This document shows, piece by piece, positions 44,910 to 55,768 of a stretch of 64,000 nt of DNA (positions within the stretch are counted from its first letter, which is position 1; every line of letters starts with the position of its first letter). This DNA is from [Phialemoniopsis] sp. UDSM-2020 (taxonomy: Eukaryota; Ascomycota; Sordariomycetes; Thyridiales; Thyridiaceae). Location of the stretch: positions 5,022,001-5,086,000 of the forward strand of contig JAEILZ010000002.1 of the NCBI GenBank assembly GCA_018873225.1, read 5' to 3'. The notes under the pieces were generated by a model. That model was given only the letters and a program-made list of their open reading frames with translations. It searched no databases and had not been told where the DNA came from. The position numbers and the translations under genes were made by a program.

Positions 44910-46838
44910 TCAATTCATAATGTTGCACAGCGCGGACGCAGCTACCCATGCGAGTCCTGCGCGAAAGGCGAAAATCTGGACATCAAGCACAGGGACCAGG
45001 CCAAATGCTATCCTATCCGCCAGGAGGAGCTTGAGAACAGCTCCTCGGTAGGAAGCCTTGTTCTTGGCCGTTTCGTGGCCCAGGACATATCCATCCATTG
45101 ACGAGATGCGAAAGTCGCGGATGTCGACAACGGAATGGGTCTCGGAACCCTTTGTATCGCCACCTGACGACGGCCAAGTCATGGGCCTCTCTATACGCGC
45201 CGGCCTTTGCCGAAGATGCTGGATCGCCTTGAAAGAGACAAAGTCCAATGGATTCGACATTTGCAAAGCTGGCGATGGCTTCTCGAAAAGAAACTTTGGG
45301 AGGAGCTCTGGACGAGAGATCCAAACTGTGTGAGACTCTTGCAGCTCGCAAAAGATGGCCTCCAAGTCGTGTGCATACTGCACGAACCTCGAGTAGAAGA
45401 CCGGAGTCAAGATTTTGAACTCGACTTCCTCGACCGTGCCGGCCCCTTGCTTGGCTCCCGAGGAGAGCATAAGCTCTTTGTGCTCCTGAGCTATGCCACT
45501 TGGAATGTACTTGACTGCCAACGATGCTGAAGATTGCTCGACGAGATGCCGCAGATATCTCCTGAATATCAGCTCTAGGCGTTGTTCGAGTGCATCGGCA
45601 TTGCGGCCCATGCTCTCCTTGAGCGGCTCGGGTCTGAACCACACATGCAGCTTGCGTTTAAAGAAGAGGCGCCCGGCTTCCTTGACGATTCTGGGGAAAG
45701 TCACAAAGCCTACCCACCACCATGACAAGAGAAAGCTAACCTTCTGCCATAGTGTCATGGCGGTTGGATCGAGTGCTGGTCCTGTCGAGAGTAACCGAGC
45801 AACTATTTTGCCATGAATCTTGGACGATCTGAGAACAATCGTATTGTCAATCGAGCCCAGCTCATGGCCGCCAGCGACCAGTACGTCATGCGCCGAGAGA
45901 GAGTAGGAGCCCTTTCGGGAGTTGAACGGAGACACATGGAAGTCTTTGGGCCAGGTCTGCGTGAACACGGTAGAGGGCGGCTGTTTGAGGTCCTTCTCCG
46001 ACTTCATACTAGCTGGTTCATCTTCTTCACTTACACCTTCTAGTTGGCTCTGTTGATCCGGAACGAGCAGATACATTCGGCGTTCGTCAAAGGTGTTGTT
46101 GACTTCCAATATCATGGCTGCCAGCTTCTTTTCAGAGTCGTACAGGTACCAGAATGACACGGGATTGAAATGATAGCCCAGGAATCTTGCCGCCGTCACC
46201 AGGTACACATGAGGATACTTGGTAGGATCGACGCCCTAGCTAATCAGCACGACTTCCAACGCCCCAGGCAAATAGAATGCACTCACTTGGGAGCTCAGGT
46301 AAGCATCCAGCTTACCACGAAGACCGAGCTCACGGTTGCCTCGTTCCAAATAGTCTGCAGCGTCTACGTCGAACCATGCCTTCTGCACCTTTGGATTGAA
46401 TGAAAACCATCTCGAGAAGGCTGACGGGTTCTCATTCACCCCTGAGGAAATCATGCCGCCTGCGGCACCTGTCCATCCCACAGGGATACCAACCACGAGA
46501 TATGAGTAGGTAAACGAGTGCTTCTTCGGGAACAGACGTGCGTGCACGGTCTTTCCTGGAAATAAGGCCACTTTTCCAAGCCCGGCCCATTTCGTTGTGC
46601 TCAGGGTCGTGAGCCTTGAGCGAACAACTTGCAATCCAACAAACAATGCCGCTGAGTAGGAAGCATATCTCAATGCTTTTGTCCAGTCCAACAGGGAAGA
46701 TATTGCAGGTCTGCTTTGAAAAACGAGTGACGCCGAGAGTAGGACAATGTCAAGGAGCCCGCCCCAGACGCAGTAGAAAGGGAGACCAAGGCCGAGGCCG
46801 AGCGATGTAGAGCCCATACTGGGCAGAGACGGGATCAT
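44910..46838 (-). CDS. DUF1365-family membrane protein
   Basis: Exons 46838-46287 and 46235-44910 on the minus strand give 625 residues. The 51-bp intron has donor GTGAGT; the acceptor is CTAG at 46239-46236, because an in-frame TAG rules out the YAG further upstream. The N-terminus has two or three hydrophobic segments (residues about 10-40 and 55-72). The DUF1365 hallmarks follow: KTVHARLFPKKHSFTYSY, GVDPTKYPHVYLVTAARFLG, HFNPVSFWYLYD, EVNNTFDERRMYL and KDFHVSPFN. A second hydrophobic pair lies near the C-terminus. In bacteria DUF1365 genes often sit beside FAD-dependent amine-oxidase and cyclopropane fatty-acid synthase genes, hinting at lipid modification; no such neighbour exists here and the biochemistry is unknown. 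Confidence 0.88.
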
Positions 46839-47481
46839 TATATCATAACATTGTTAATTAAAGAGAAGAAGACCACACACTCGTTTTTCATATTCATATG
46901 AGATGCAATGGCGTGTTAAGGGAATCGACAATCATGAAATCTGCATAGAGACCACCACTGGCGGTTCAGTCGGGATCGCGAGGTTGAATGAGAGCGTCAT
47001 TGTCGATGAAGCACTTTGATGACTAAGCTCCTCCAATCACGGCCCCAGCCACTGTTTTGATAGCCAGGCACACTCAGATTGAATGATTTTTTTGCTAATG
47101 CAAGCAAGCACTAAGAATTGCTTGCCGATTGACTCAGCTCTCCCTCCATCAACCAGGATGATTTTGACTCCACTGTGGGCTTCTATTCCCTTCTACGCAC
47201 CTTAGACGCCGCCTCCGCCATCCTCTCAGCCAACATTCTAATTCTTGACGATTTAAAGACTCGCTCTAACCAAAACAAAGCCATTCGAGATCAGTCGCGT
47301 GCTTTCACAACCCAACGAACAATTACCTATCCTACCGGGGTTGGACCAATTTCTCACCTAACGCCCAACCTCAATCCCTCGAAATCGCTCGACGATAACC
47401 GAGATCTGTACTCACAAAGAACCCCGCCACACCGCCCCTCATCGTCCACTTCTCGTCATCACACACAGCACAACAGACAAG
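46839..47481. promoter_or_regulatory. Intergenic; divergent promoter region of the DUF1365 gene and mbf1
   Basis: 643 bp between divergent start codons. A TGACTCA heptamer at 47130-47136 matches the Gcn4/CPC1 element. An ATG at 47158 opens a 15-codon frame ending at 47205, which would be an upstream frame if transcription begins before it. Confidence 0.4.
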
Positions 47482-48063
47482 ATGTCTAACCTCGACTGGG
47501 AGACCACGACCAAGATCGGCAGCCGTGTCCGCGGCGGCGCCAGCGAGCGCGAGAGCGTCGTCCGCGGTCGCAGCGCTATCAATGCTGCCCAGCGCAGCGG
47601 CGCCGTCATCGGCACCGAGAAGAAGTTTGCCACCGGCAACGCTGTACGTATCACCATTTTCACCAAGACGGACTAGATTTGAGTCTTCTCGTCGTCGAGG
47701 GGGAAAGAAATACACGCCCGAATCTGTGATTTTGACTGACTTTTCTACAAACAGTCCGCCAGACCCGCCGTCGAGGGCCAGCACCTGACCAAGGTCGACC
47801 GGTCCGACGACATCGTCAAGCCCAAGACGATCGGCAAGCAGGTCGGCGACGCCATCTCGTCGACGCGGCAAAAGATGGAGCCCAAGATGACGCAAAAGGA
47901 CCTGGCCACCAAGTGCAACACGACCCCGACCGTCGTCGCCGACTTTGAGCGCGGCACCGCCGCCCCGGACCAGAAGGTGCTGTCGGCCATGGAGCGCGTG
48001 CTCAACGTCAAGCTGCGCGGCGCCGACATTGGCAAGCCCAAGTTTGAGAAGAAGGGCAAATAA
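47482..48063 (+). CDS. mbf1: Multiprotein-bridging factor 1 (MBF1)
   Basis: Exons 47482-47643 and 47755-48063 give 156 residues, the family's usual length. The N-terminal MBF1 domain ([31 protein letters not shown]) is followed by a Cro/C1-type helix-turn-helix (residues about 85-140: [23 protein letters not shown] in parts, and RVLNVKLRG). MBF1 bridges TATA-binding protein to bZIP activators such as Gcn4 and also limits frameshifting on collided ribosomes (established in yeast). The 111-bp intron has donor GTACGT and acceptor AAACAG. Cytosolic and nuclear. Confidence 0.95.
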
Positions 48064-48559
48064 AGAGGACGCCCCCCCATGTCGGGCATGACTGACGAAA
48101 CTTTATTCGAGTCGAGGGGAGACGGGCAAGGGTGTTTTTGCATGTGGAGTTGGATTTCTTTTTGACACGTCTGGCACAATCACTCTGCCTTGGGAGGTTC
48201 CGACAGTCATTGAGTTTCTACAACCACAGTCTCGGAGATGGGGTGACGTTTCGGCGTAGCCCTTTTGATTTGCATGGCGCGGAAGACATTCCGGGGAAAA
48301 TCAAAATCATGGCTGGTTATGATCACGGCTTATAGATGCTTTTTCTTTTTCACAACGGGAATAGACATTCTTCTTTTGCTTGCAATGCTGTGTTGTGTAT
48401 TCACTGCCAAAAAGGTCTTGACATAATCAAGTTCAATCGCCCAACGATGCTCATAATCCCGGAAAACGCCATGCTGTACCATGCAGACAATGCTATGCTC
48501 CCATCGATGAATCCCACGCAATCCATACTCGTACGGCCCTCCACCATTACCAATGCTTC
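48064..48559. other. Intergenic between convergent mbf1 and cdt1
   Basis: Shared 3' flank of two converging genes; no supportable gene. Confidence 0.5.
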
Positions 48560-49981
48560 TTAAGAGCCAATCTTCTGAACCCTCTCCTGAATAGTCGCCT
48601 TACTGGGCGTAAAGTCAATCATGACTACCACATTCTCCCTGTTGCCAATCGTTACAATCTTGAGCCACTCCGGCGCAATCTCCTTGGCCAGCGTCCGGAC
48701 ACAGGCCGCTCCCTCCTCCCTCGAGATTGGCAGGCGCAGCGAGTCCTTGAGCTTGGTCAGGATGGCGCCCATGGTGAAAGACACACGCTTCTGGCCAACC
48801 GCAATCGCGCGGCTCAGCATGGTGATAACGGCCGCGATGTCGTCGGCCCGCTGCAAGGCCGCCTTGCGCTCGAGCTCCGCCGCCGAGGGGCCCGTCGCCT
48901 GCTGCGACTGCTGCAGCTGGCGGAACCGGATGCGGTCGAGCAGGCTCATCTTGGTGCTGTCGGCGTTGAGGGCCGGCGACGCGGCCGCCTCCTGCGTCTT
49001 GGCCTCCTTCTCCTGCTTCCTGACGGCGATGCCGTGCTTGAGCTCCTCGAGCGTGCGCTGGCCCTTTGCCAGGACGGGGGGCACCTTGTTGGCCGAGGCG
49101 CTCTTCTTGACGAGCGCCCTGGGCAGGCTGGCGACGAACTGCCGGACGTCCGACGACTTTCTCGTCGCCCACGACCTGTGTAGCTGCTCCTCGAAGGCCT
49201 TGTTCAGCTTCTCCTCGCTGAGCAGGCCCGTGTTCATGTGCGGGTGCAGCTCGAGGCAGACCTTGCCGCGGCCGTAGTCGGACACGTAAAAGGGCGACTG
49301 GGCGCCCATGACGCCGATGGACCGGCAGATGTCGTCGAGGGTGACCCGCCGCTTGCCCCAGGCCTGCGCGATGCTGGGGCACACCATCTTGACGTCGACG
49401 GGGACGTTGCTGCCATTGTGCGCGTAGTGGATGCTGATCGTCTTGAGGAAGGCTGCCTGGAGGTTGAGGAGGTCGGTGAGCTCCTGGGGGAACGGGCTGT
49501 CGGCTTCAACCCTCGGCGTCCGTGTAGACTGGGGTGATTGGAGGTTGAGGCGCTCGAGGAGTGCGCCGGCTTGCTGTGCGGCACTGAGATCAACGCCGGA
49601 CCGGGACTGGCTCTTGGTCTGCGTCGGAGTACGGGGGAGTTGTTGGTGAGCCTCGGGTACGGAGCCAAGAGGCTGGCGGCAGGCACGCTTTCCGGCTCTC
49701 GAAGGAAGTCCTTCGGTCTGTTGTTGTGCAGTTGACTCGGACTCGTCCCCAGCTTTTCGCTTCCTGGAAGGTGCTGCAGATGGTGCCACGGGAGCAGGAA
49801 TGGCAATGATCTCAATGGCAGTTTCCGCGACCTTCTCGGCGACAATTTTCTCGGCAACCTCCTTGCCGATGTTGGAGCGCTTGGAGATGCGTGTAAACTT
49901 GTTGATGCCACCAGTGGATTTGGCCTTGGCGGCAGGACCGACTCTTGACGAGCGGCCTCTGCGGGAGATTGCTCCTGACAT
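48560..49981 (-). CDS. cdt1: DNA replication licensing factor Cdt1
   Basis: Single exon, 473 residues. The N-terminal 150 residues are basic and low in complexity, with KRK and KRACR clusters. A middle winged-helix region is at about 165-270 (FPQELTDLLNLQAAFLKTI in parts, WGKRRVTLDDICRSIG, YGRGKVCLELHP). The C-terminal Cdt1 winged helix that contacts Mcm6 is at about 345-470 (SLLDRIRFRQLQQ, VITMLSRAI, KLKDSLRLPISREEG, WLKIVTIG). Cdt1 loads MCM2-7 onto origins with ORC and Cdc6 in G1. I see no obvious PIP-box degron in the N-terminus. Two ACGCGT boxes about 275-290 bp upstream suggest G1/S control by MBF. Other minus-strand frames here are shadows. Confidence 0.92.
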   Translation of the reverse strand: MSGAISRRGRSSRVGPAAKAKSTGGINKFTRISKRSNIGKEVAEKIVAEKVAETAIEIIAIPAPVAPSAAPSRKRKAGDESESTAQQQTEGLPSRAGKRACRQPLGSVPEAHQQLPRTPTQTKSQSRSGVDLSAAQQAGALLERLNLQSPQSTRTPRVEADSPFPQELTDLLNLQAAFLKTISIHYAHNGSNVPVDVKMVCPSIAQAWGKRRVTLDDICRSIGVMGAQSPFYVSDYGRGKVCLELHPHMNTGLLSEEKLNKAFEEQLHRSWATRKSSDVRQFVASLPRALVKKSASANKVPPVLAKGQRTLEELKHGIAVRKQEKEAKTQEAAASPALNADSTKMSLLDRIRFRQLQQSQQATGPSAAELERKAALQRADDIAAVITMLSRAIAVGQKRVSFTMGAILTKLKDSLRLPISREEGAACVRTLAKEIAPEWLKIVTIGNRENVVVMIDFTPSKATIQERVQKIGS

Positions 49982-50254
49982 TTTGGCTGGCGGATGATGA
50001 AAAGGGATAATAGAGAGAGGGTTTCAGTAACGACTCTGAGGAAAGCAGGATGGCAGGCTGTCCACAATTCTCACGTCGGTGAAAGAAGTATTGAAGCAGG
50101 TACAAAGCATTGGGATTTTTTTATGAGACAAGTGAAGAAGGAGTGAAGCAGTCACTTCGACACAGGGTAAAATATGGTGGCAGGTTGGCTAGGCGAGCCT
50201 GGTATGCGGGTCACTTAAGCGCGCGACACCACATGTTGTAGGATCGCGTGTTGG

Positions 50255-50270
50255 ACGCGTCAGGACGCGT
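50255..50270. promoter_or_regulatory. Two MluI cell-cycle boxes (ACGCGT) upstream of cdt1
   Basis: ACGCGT occurs at 50255-50260 and 50265-50270, one helical turn apart, with a related ATCGCGT at 50243-50249. MCB elements bind the MBF complex (Mbp1-Swi6, or Cdc10-Res in fission yeast), and cdt1 is a known Cdc10 target in fission yeast. The sites are seen directly; binding is inference. Confidence 0.6.
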
Positions 50271-52579
50271 AAAGTGGATTTTGACACCAACACGTCCACG
50301 ACCCATCTCTCGGGGTGCACAGACTGCGCTGCATCAACTCAATTGGCAAAGGAACTCGATTATTCTAGACTAGAGATATATTGGCTCAGTCAATTGAACA
50401 TTTCTTGATTGTTGTTTCAGGTTTACGACTTTACGTCTGCAGTACACGACTCGAAATGGATCTTCCTTAGTCCCCCTCAATCCTGCTCAGTTGTCCTAGT
50501 CCTCCCCAGTCTGCTCGTCGAAGACCAAGCCCAGCCATTAGAATTCGCTTCCACAGCGAATTGCATCTCGATGTGAAGGAATGCCGACACCAAGCTCGAG
50601 GTAAAAGTGGTAAGGCATCGTCGAGTTCCGCCAGTCTGCAACATTTGCTTTGGTCTCTCTGGAAAAGACCTAGACTACCTCAAGAGCCAGTCTACCAGGG
50701 CAGTGCCATCCTCTTCGATGTAAAGTTTGCTCCGTGAGACTGCCCCTTCACGAACAAGCGAGTCGCCACCCGGCTGGGCTGAGATGTTTCCCGTATCCCA
50801 AACTTCGAGTAACCCAGCACACCGGTCCAATGGAACAGCACTATCTTCTTGACCATGATAGGTTATCGTCCTAGTTTGGGATCGTGCAACAGCTTCCTAG
50901 GATGTCGGCGAGTGAATTCTGCACGCAACGCGCGCTGGTTGTCATAGCTCTATAGCTAAGATATCAACCAGCTCTGAGAAGGCTCGCAAGATGCTTCTGG
51001 GTCGCTCTAATCCCCATCGTTGCATCTATCAAAGGTTTTGGATCTGGCTTTGACCTCTGTCCCTGTCCAGTGCCTTGGATAAACCACAGCGGTGGCTCAG
51101 CGGAACTCGGTAATACCGCCCAGGAGTTGGATTGCCTATGCTGCTGAAAAGAATGCCGGTTAATTTGTGTATTATGTTTGTATATATATACTTGAGTGAA
51201 TATGAGAAGGGAAAGGAAAGAAGAACGGTAGAAAGCTGGGCGAGATGTGCTCTTAAATGCATCAAAGTTCATGCCCATCTGAATGACGCTGCCTGCAGAT
51301 TCATATTTTGAAAGTAACATATCACGAAGTGATTCCTTAACTGCCCGTGACATCAGATCTCATGTAAATCGTGACGTTCTACCCCTTAGGCAATTCATAC
51401 CACGAGATTCCTGTTTGTGAACTAGGCATAGAAAATTATGTGTGGTGCTCATGGCTATCAGCCCCCGAATCCATTCTCTACGAGGTGTGTGTTCTTCAGG
51501 TGTGTTCGAAGAGGCGCTTTGCATACAACCCCACCCTAGTCAGGATAGTAAAGTCAACAAGCCCCTCCGTCCCAAAAGGCATTTGTACGTAAAAAGGGAT
51601 TCCACTGATTACAGATAGGCAACCTACTCAGTACTTTTGTTGCTCTACCTCGATGTCTCAAGTCGAATGGGCGTTTTTCTTGCTCGCACTGGGGCCGCAA
51701 GACTTCTTTCACTACAGCAGGCAACATAGGTGTGAGCTCATACAAGTCATAGACCGATTAAGCAAGCCACTGTCAAGCTGTATCTGTCATTTGAGCTGAA
51801 AAAAACGAGCTCCAATAACTGTGCGCCGCCCTTGAGTGAATGGTCTTGGCGTTTCTAGTAGCTACTTATGTGAAACGTCATTGTTATTCCAAATACTCAC
51901 GTCAACGGAGCTCGTCCGCTAGGCCTCTCTAGGGATAGAGCACACCCCGCCATGCAGAAGCTTTGCGTGTGAAAAGGTCCACTGCATGGAGCTTACCCTT
52001 GCAATTGAGGGGAGCTCCAACAAACGACTATGTGCCCCTCCAGCATGCAATTGCAGTGACAAATAAGTAGGCGCACGGTGGTGCCGAATGCAGAGTTCCT
52101 CTGACAGGAGATACAATCGGCGATCATTGTAAGTTGCCAGGTGAAAGGCTGGCTTTGTTTTCCGTACTTGTAAACAACTCCGAGGACCAATGTTCTCAAG
52201 GTGCAAAGAGCATCCTCGGCCGAGAGGTATTTTGAGCTTGCAAGAGTTGTTTTCTGCAGATGAAATAGGAGGTCCAGTGTTCAAGACTGGCTTAGCACAA
52301 CACTCCTTGGATACAGTCTCGAATTTGTAGGATGGCGTCCCCCTTGACGCACGGTACCCGCGCAAAATGCAGAGATCCGCCCATGATTGACCGTGAGATA
52401 GGTCCTCCGTTGGTGCCAATCTTACCCACCGGTTCGGACGCCCCCGGCCCCCCTACCAAGGACATGTTATGATTGTAAGTGTGGAACTTAGTAAGGTCTT
52501 GAATCCCTGGACTGTACAGAGGGGCGGGCTGAGTTGGTCTGGTATGTTGCGTCTGTTTTTCGTAACGGCTTGTCCAAAG

Positions 52580-52588
52580 TATTTAAAG
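52580..52588 (+). promoter_or_regulatory. TATA-like element of the GFA-type gene
   Basis: TATTTAAAG 156 bp before the ATG at 52744, followed by a pyrimidine-rich leader. Confidence 0.35.
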
Positions 52589-52743
52589 ATCGTTCTGCTG
52601 GACCTGTCAGACATCGTCAGTGTTTCTCCCTTTTCGACATACCTCTTGTTCAACACACAACCTTCTTTTACTCTCCGAATCAATACCCCAATTGTCCTAC
52701 CACCCACGCACCCTCTGAAACAGTAACACCCGACTCTGTCAAA

Positions 52744-53457
52744 ATGGTTCTCACTGGACACTGCCTCTGCAACGCCGTCACCTACACGGCCGACGTCGAC
52801 GCCCCGCTCATCACTGGCTACGACCACTGCGACGACTGCCAGCGCCAGACTGGCTCAACATACTGTGCGTAGACAATCCCGTACATGCGTCGATATTTTC
52901 ATCGCTGTCCACTTGGAATTGGCCCCTTTTTGCCCCCATTTTGAACAGCAGCAGCGTCACTCGACAGCTTGCTCGCTGGACAACAGCTTTCCCCACACCC
53001 CGCCCTATGACGCTCGCATGAATCTGCCCCTCCAAAACTTCCCTGCCGTAGCTCTCGCTGACCTTTTGCCCACCACGACAGCTCTCGTCGCCGTCGTCCC
53101 CAAGGACAAGCTCAAGATCAACGGCCCGACCAAGTCCTGGGCCGGCAAGGGTTCTTCGGGCAAGGCTGTCCACCGCATCTTCTGCTCCGAGTGCGGCTCG
53201 CCCATCGCCCACGACCCCGACGCGGCCCCCGAGATCATCGCAATCAAGGCCGGCACTCTCGACACCGAGATCAAGAAGAACCTGAAGCCTGTGAGTACTC
53301 TATATCATAACCCGAGGACAATTGGTGTTTTCTGGTCTTCATGCGTTGCTAACTTGCGCACCTTGCGCTCGCTCAGGACACCGAGATCTGGACCGTCGGC
53401 AAGCTGCCCTTCTGCCAGGAGCACCTCGCCAAGCCCTTCAAGCACATGCCCGAGTAA
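52744..53457 (+). CDS. GFA/CENP-V-domain (Mss4-like fold) zinc protein
   Basis: Exons 52744-52864, 53082-53290 and 53377-53457 give 136 residues. Intron 1 is unusually long (217 bp, donor GTGCGT, acceptor CGACAG); the join gives QTGSTY-S-LVAVVPKDKLK. Zinc ligands follow the family pattern: CLC (Cys7, Cys9), HCDDCQ (Cys29, Cys32) and FCSECGSP (Cys75, Cys78). The domain was named for bacterial glutathione-dependent formaldehyde-activating enzyme, but most fungal members are uncharacterised, so no reaction is assigned. It has no targeting signal. Confidence 0.9.
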
Positions 53458-53763
53458 AGTACGGCTTTGAGTTTGCACTGGGAAGTCGATAGTGGCAAAT
53501 AACTTAAAACAATAAAAAAAGAAAAGTTTCAATATTCCAATGGTATCACCAGCGCAATCTCACTGATCCATTGAACAGTGACTTGAACAACACCAAACTG
53601 TTGGACGTTAGTCATCTTTAATTGGGTAGCAGAAGCCGTGATGAGATGAATAAAGCGCTTGTATTGGCAAAAGCACCTCAAGCTTGTTCTAGAGAGCCAT
53701 GGCTTGAGACACACAATTATGTATCTGACGAAGTGAAGACGAAGCAATCTCTTGAGTCCCTAC
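53458..53763. other. Intergenic between convergent genes
   Basis: 3' flanks; no supportable gene. Confidence 0.5.
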
Positions 53764-54576
53764 TCAAAGCAGACAAAACGCCATGCCGACTACGGCACCA
53801 AGCAGTGCCATGCCAGTATTCATGGAGGTAACTACGGCGCCAGACGTCTTGGTCGACGTCTGGCTCGAGCTGGCTGCCGTGGTCTGAGTACCACCAGTGG
53901 TCATCTTCGTCGTCTGCTGCGACGAGCCCGACGACTGTTGTCCAGACGATCCGCCCGAGGTCGTGGCCGAGTCCGAGTCGCTATCATTGCCGGACCCGGT
54001 CTTGGTCGCGGACGCAGCACTGCCAGTGATGGAGCCCGGGCCGAGCGCCCCACTCGGGGTCCAATACAAGCTGACGGCCGTATCAGACGGCGCCCGGTCG
54101 GAGGTGGTGGTGGCGCCCGTGGCCGGGGCCGTGACCTGCGCCTGGGCGTCGGTGAAGATGACGTCGAAAGCGGCCGTGGGTGCCGAGCCGCTGCCGCCGA
54201 GAAAGCCACAAAGGGATGACGAGGCGAGGCCAATGGCCGACTGCCAGAAGCCGATATCGCGCTCCGAGAGCTGGCCGTGGAAGTAGAGGCACTGGCGGCA
54301 GGCGGACCACTCCTGGAAGAAGGAGCCGTGGCACATGCACTGGGCGTGCGCCTCGAGGTCGAGGGAGGCTGTGCCGTTGGGCGAGCAGGCCACCTGGATG
54401 TTCTCAATGTCGACGCATGGCGGGAGCGTGTCGCCCGACTTGACGGCCGGCTTGCAGACCTGGTCCGAGTAGGGCGTGTCGTCGGCAGCGGCGAGGGACA
54501 GGGTGCTTATTAGAGAGAGCAGCAAGACGGGGGTTGAAGGGATGCGCGATCCGCGCATGGGGCTGTAGGGCTGCAT
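53764..54576 (-). CDS. Secreted GPI-anchor-type protein with an eight-cysteine domain
   Basis: Single exon, 270 residues; the start could be the second Met (MRGSRIPSTP, residue 7). A signal peptide (VLLLSLISTLSLAAA) ends near residue 31. The ectodomain to about residue 128 has eight cysteines (QVCKP, PPCVD, VACSP, QCMCHG, SACRQC, SLCGF). The spacing does not fit the CFEM pattern. A long Ser/Thr/Gly-rich stalk follows (about 160-245), then a hydrophobic C-terminus (ALLGAVVGMAFCLL), a GPI-type tail. This points to a cell-wall or plasma-membrane surface protein. The next gene upstream on the same strand is also a cysteine-rich surface protein. Confidence 0.85.
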   Translation of the reverse strand: MQPYSPMRGSRIPSTPVLLLSLISTLSLAAADDTPYSDQVCKPAVKSGDTLPPCVDIENIQVACSPNGTASLDLEAHAQCMCHGSFFQEWSACRQCLYFHGQLSERDIGFWQSAIGLASSSLCGFLGGSGSAPTAAFDVIFTDAQAQVTAPATGATTTSDRAPSDTAVSLYWTPSGALGPGSITGSAASATKTGSGNDSDSDSATTSGGSSGQQSSGSSQQTTKMTTGGTQTTAASSSQTSTKTSGAVVTSMNTGMALLGAVVGMAFCLL

Positions 54577-55768
54577 GGTGTAGTACAGCTATGTCGACGG
54601 CGCTCTACTAGAGCTGTACGCCAAGCAAAGTGACAGCTATCAACTTGGAGGGCTGGGACGGAGGCTAGAAAGAGCGCCCCGTGGGCTTTAAAGGTACGGG
54701 GAGCACTGGGGAAATGAAAGCGCGTACGACTACACGGAGGTTGCGCGAGTAAGGGGAGCAAGGCGACGATGGCCACAAGAAACACAACGGTGGACACTTG
54801 TGAAAGCACGCTTGAGACAAAATGGGAAAAGCCAGTTACACTGAACAGACAGAGGAGATTTTGGGCTGCAGCACTTGCTGCAATGAGCCGACTTACCCGC
54901 TGTGGTCGTTGGCGGCGCAGCAGCAGGGGCAGTTGGTGATGCCAAATGCAATATCGTGAGCTGTTCTCGGCTCCGATAGCTCGGGATCGAGTCACAGCTC
55001 GCAGGCGTCAGCAGGAGTTGCTCCCACTTCCGGCTAAGCGACCCGTCCGAAATTGCACCAACAGAGACGATGCTTAACCAGATTGAGGACCTCAAGCCGT
55101 GCTTCCGGATCCTTTTGCCGAGTATCCTCTGCGAAGGGACGGAAATCTGCGTGTGCGCTCGGGCTTTGACGCCTACAGAGTAGTTGCAGTCTCTTGTTTA
55201 ACCATCTTTTGTGTAACGATGTGACTCTGTGTGATCTGTGACCTCTGCTGTGCCGCGTGTAGCCCCCGACGCGAGGTAAGCATGGGTCTAGAATTCATAG
55301 AGCAGCCAAAGTTGAGATAAGTGTTTGCAAACGAGTCTGTGTGCTGGTAAGAATTCAGTAAGGATATGAGAAGGTTGTAGGTTGGCGGAGACCTGGGGGC
55401 GAGGAGACCAGTCCATATTAATCAACCTGCCCATCAAGGTGCGTGCTCATCAAGGTCGACAACACTTACCTGCTCGGTTTGTCTGCCCCCTTCGTAACGT
55501 CATATTGGAGCAAACAAAGAACAAGTTGCATGTCTTTAATGTCATTCAAATTGCACGATTTGCAGCAAAGCTAGAAACTACAGCCTTATGTTCAACAAAT
55601 TCCAAGCTGATGATGTGAGCTACTGCAATTAAATCACACTTCTGTCTACATGATCTTACTCCGCCCGATGCAAATGCGCTCTATAACTCAATTTCAATGC
55701 AATGCCATATCCCGTTTCAATGATTCCCAAAATGAATATACGCGGTGTGCTCCATGGGCTTCCAGTGC
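54577..55768. other. Intergenic
   Basis: Promoter of the eight-cysteine protein gene (about 54577-54760) and 3' region of the next minus-strand gene. Frames at 54510-55095 on the minus strand lack domains and start beyond the promoter. No supportable gene. Confidence 0.5.

Larger units (their letters stand above)
49982..52743. other. Intergenic: cdt1 promoter then gene-poor sequence
   Basis: 49982-50300 is the cdt1 upstream region with paired MCB elements. From 50300 to 52500 there are only short frames without domains. A TATA-like TATTTAAAG at 52580-52588 lies 156 bp before the next start codon. Confidence 0.5.

Noticed and set aside
48615..50067. Two further long minus-strand frames overlapping cdt1
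   Set aside because: Frame-shifted shadows of the 473-codon Cdt1 frame, rich in Arg/Gly/Ala or Pro/Ser.
51919..52419. 166-codon minus-strand frame in the cdt1-GFA interval
   Set aside because: No domain or coding bias, and its start lies in sequence just upstream of the GFA promoter; no splice partner found.
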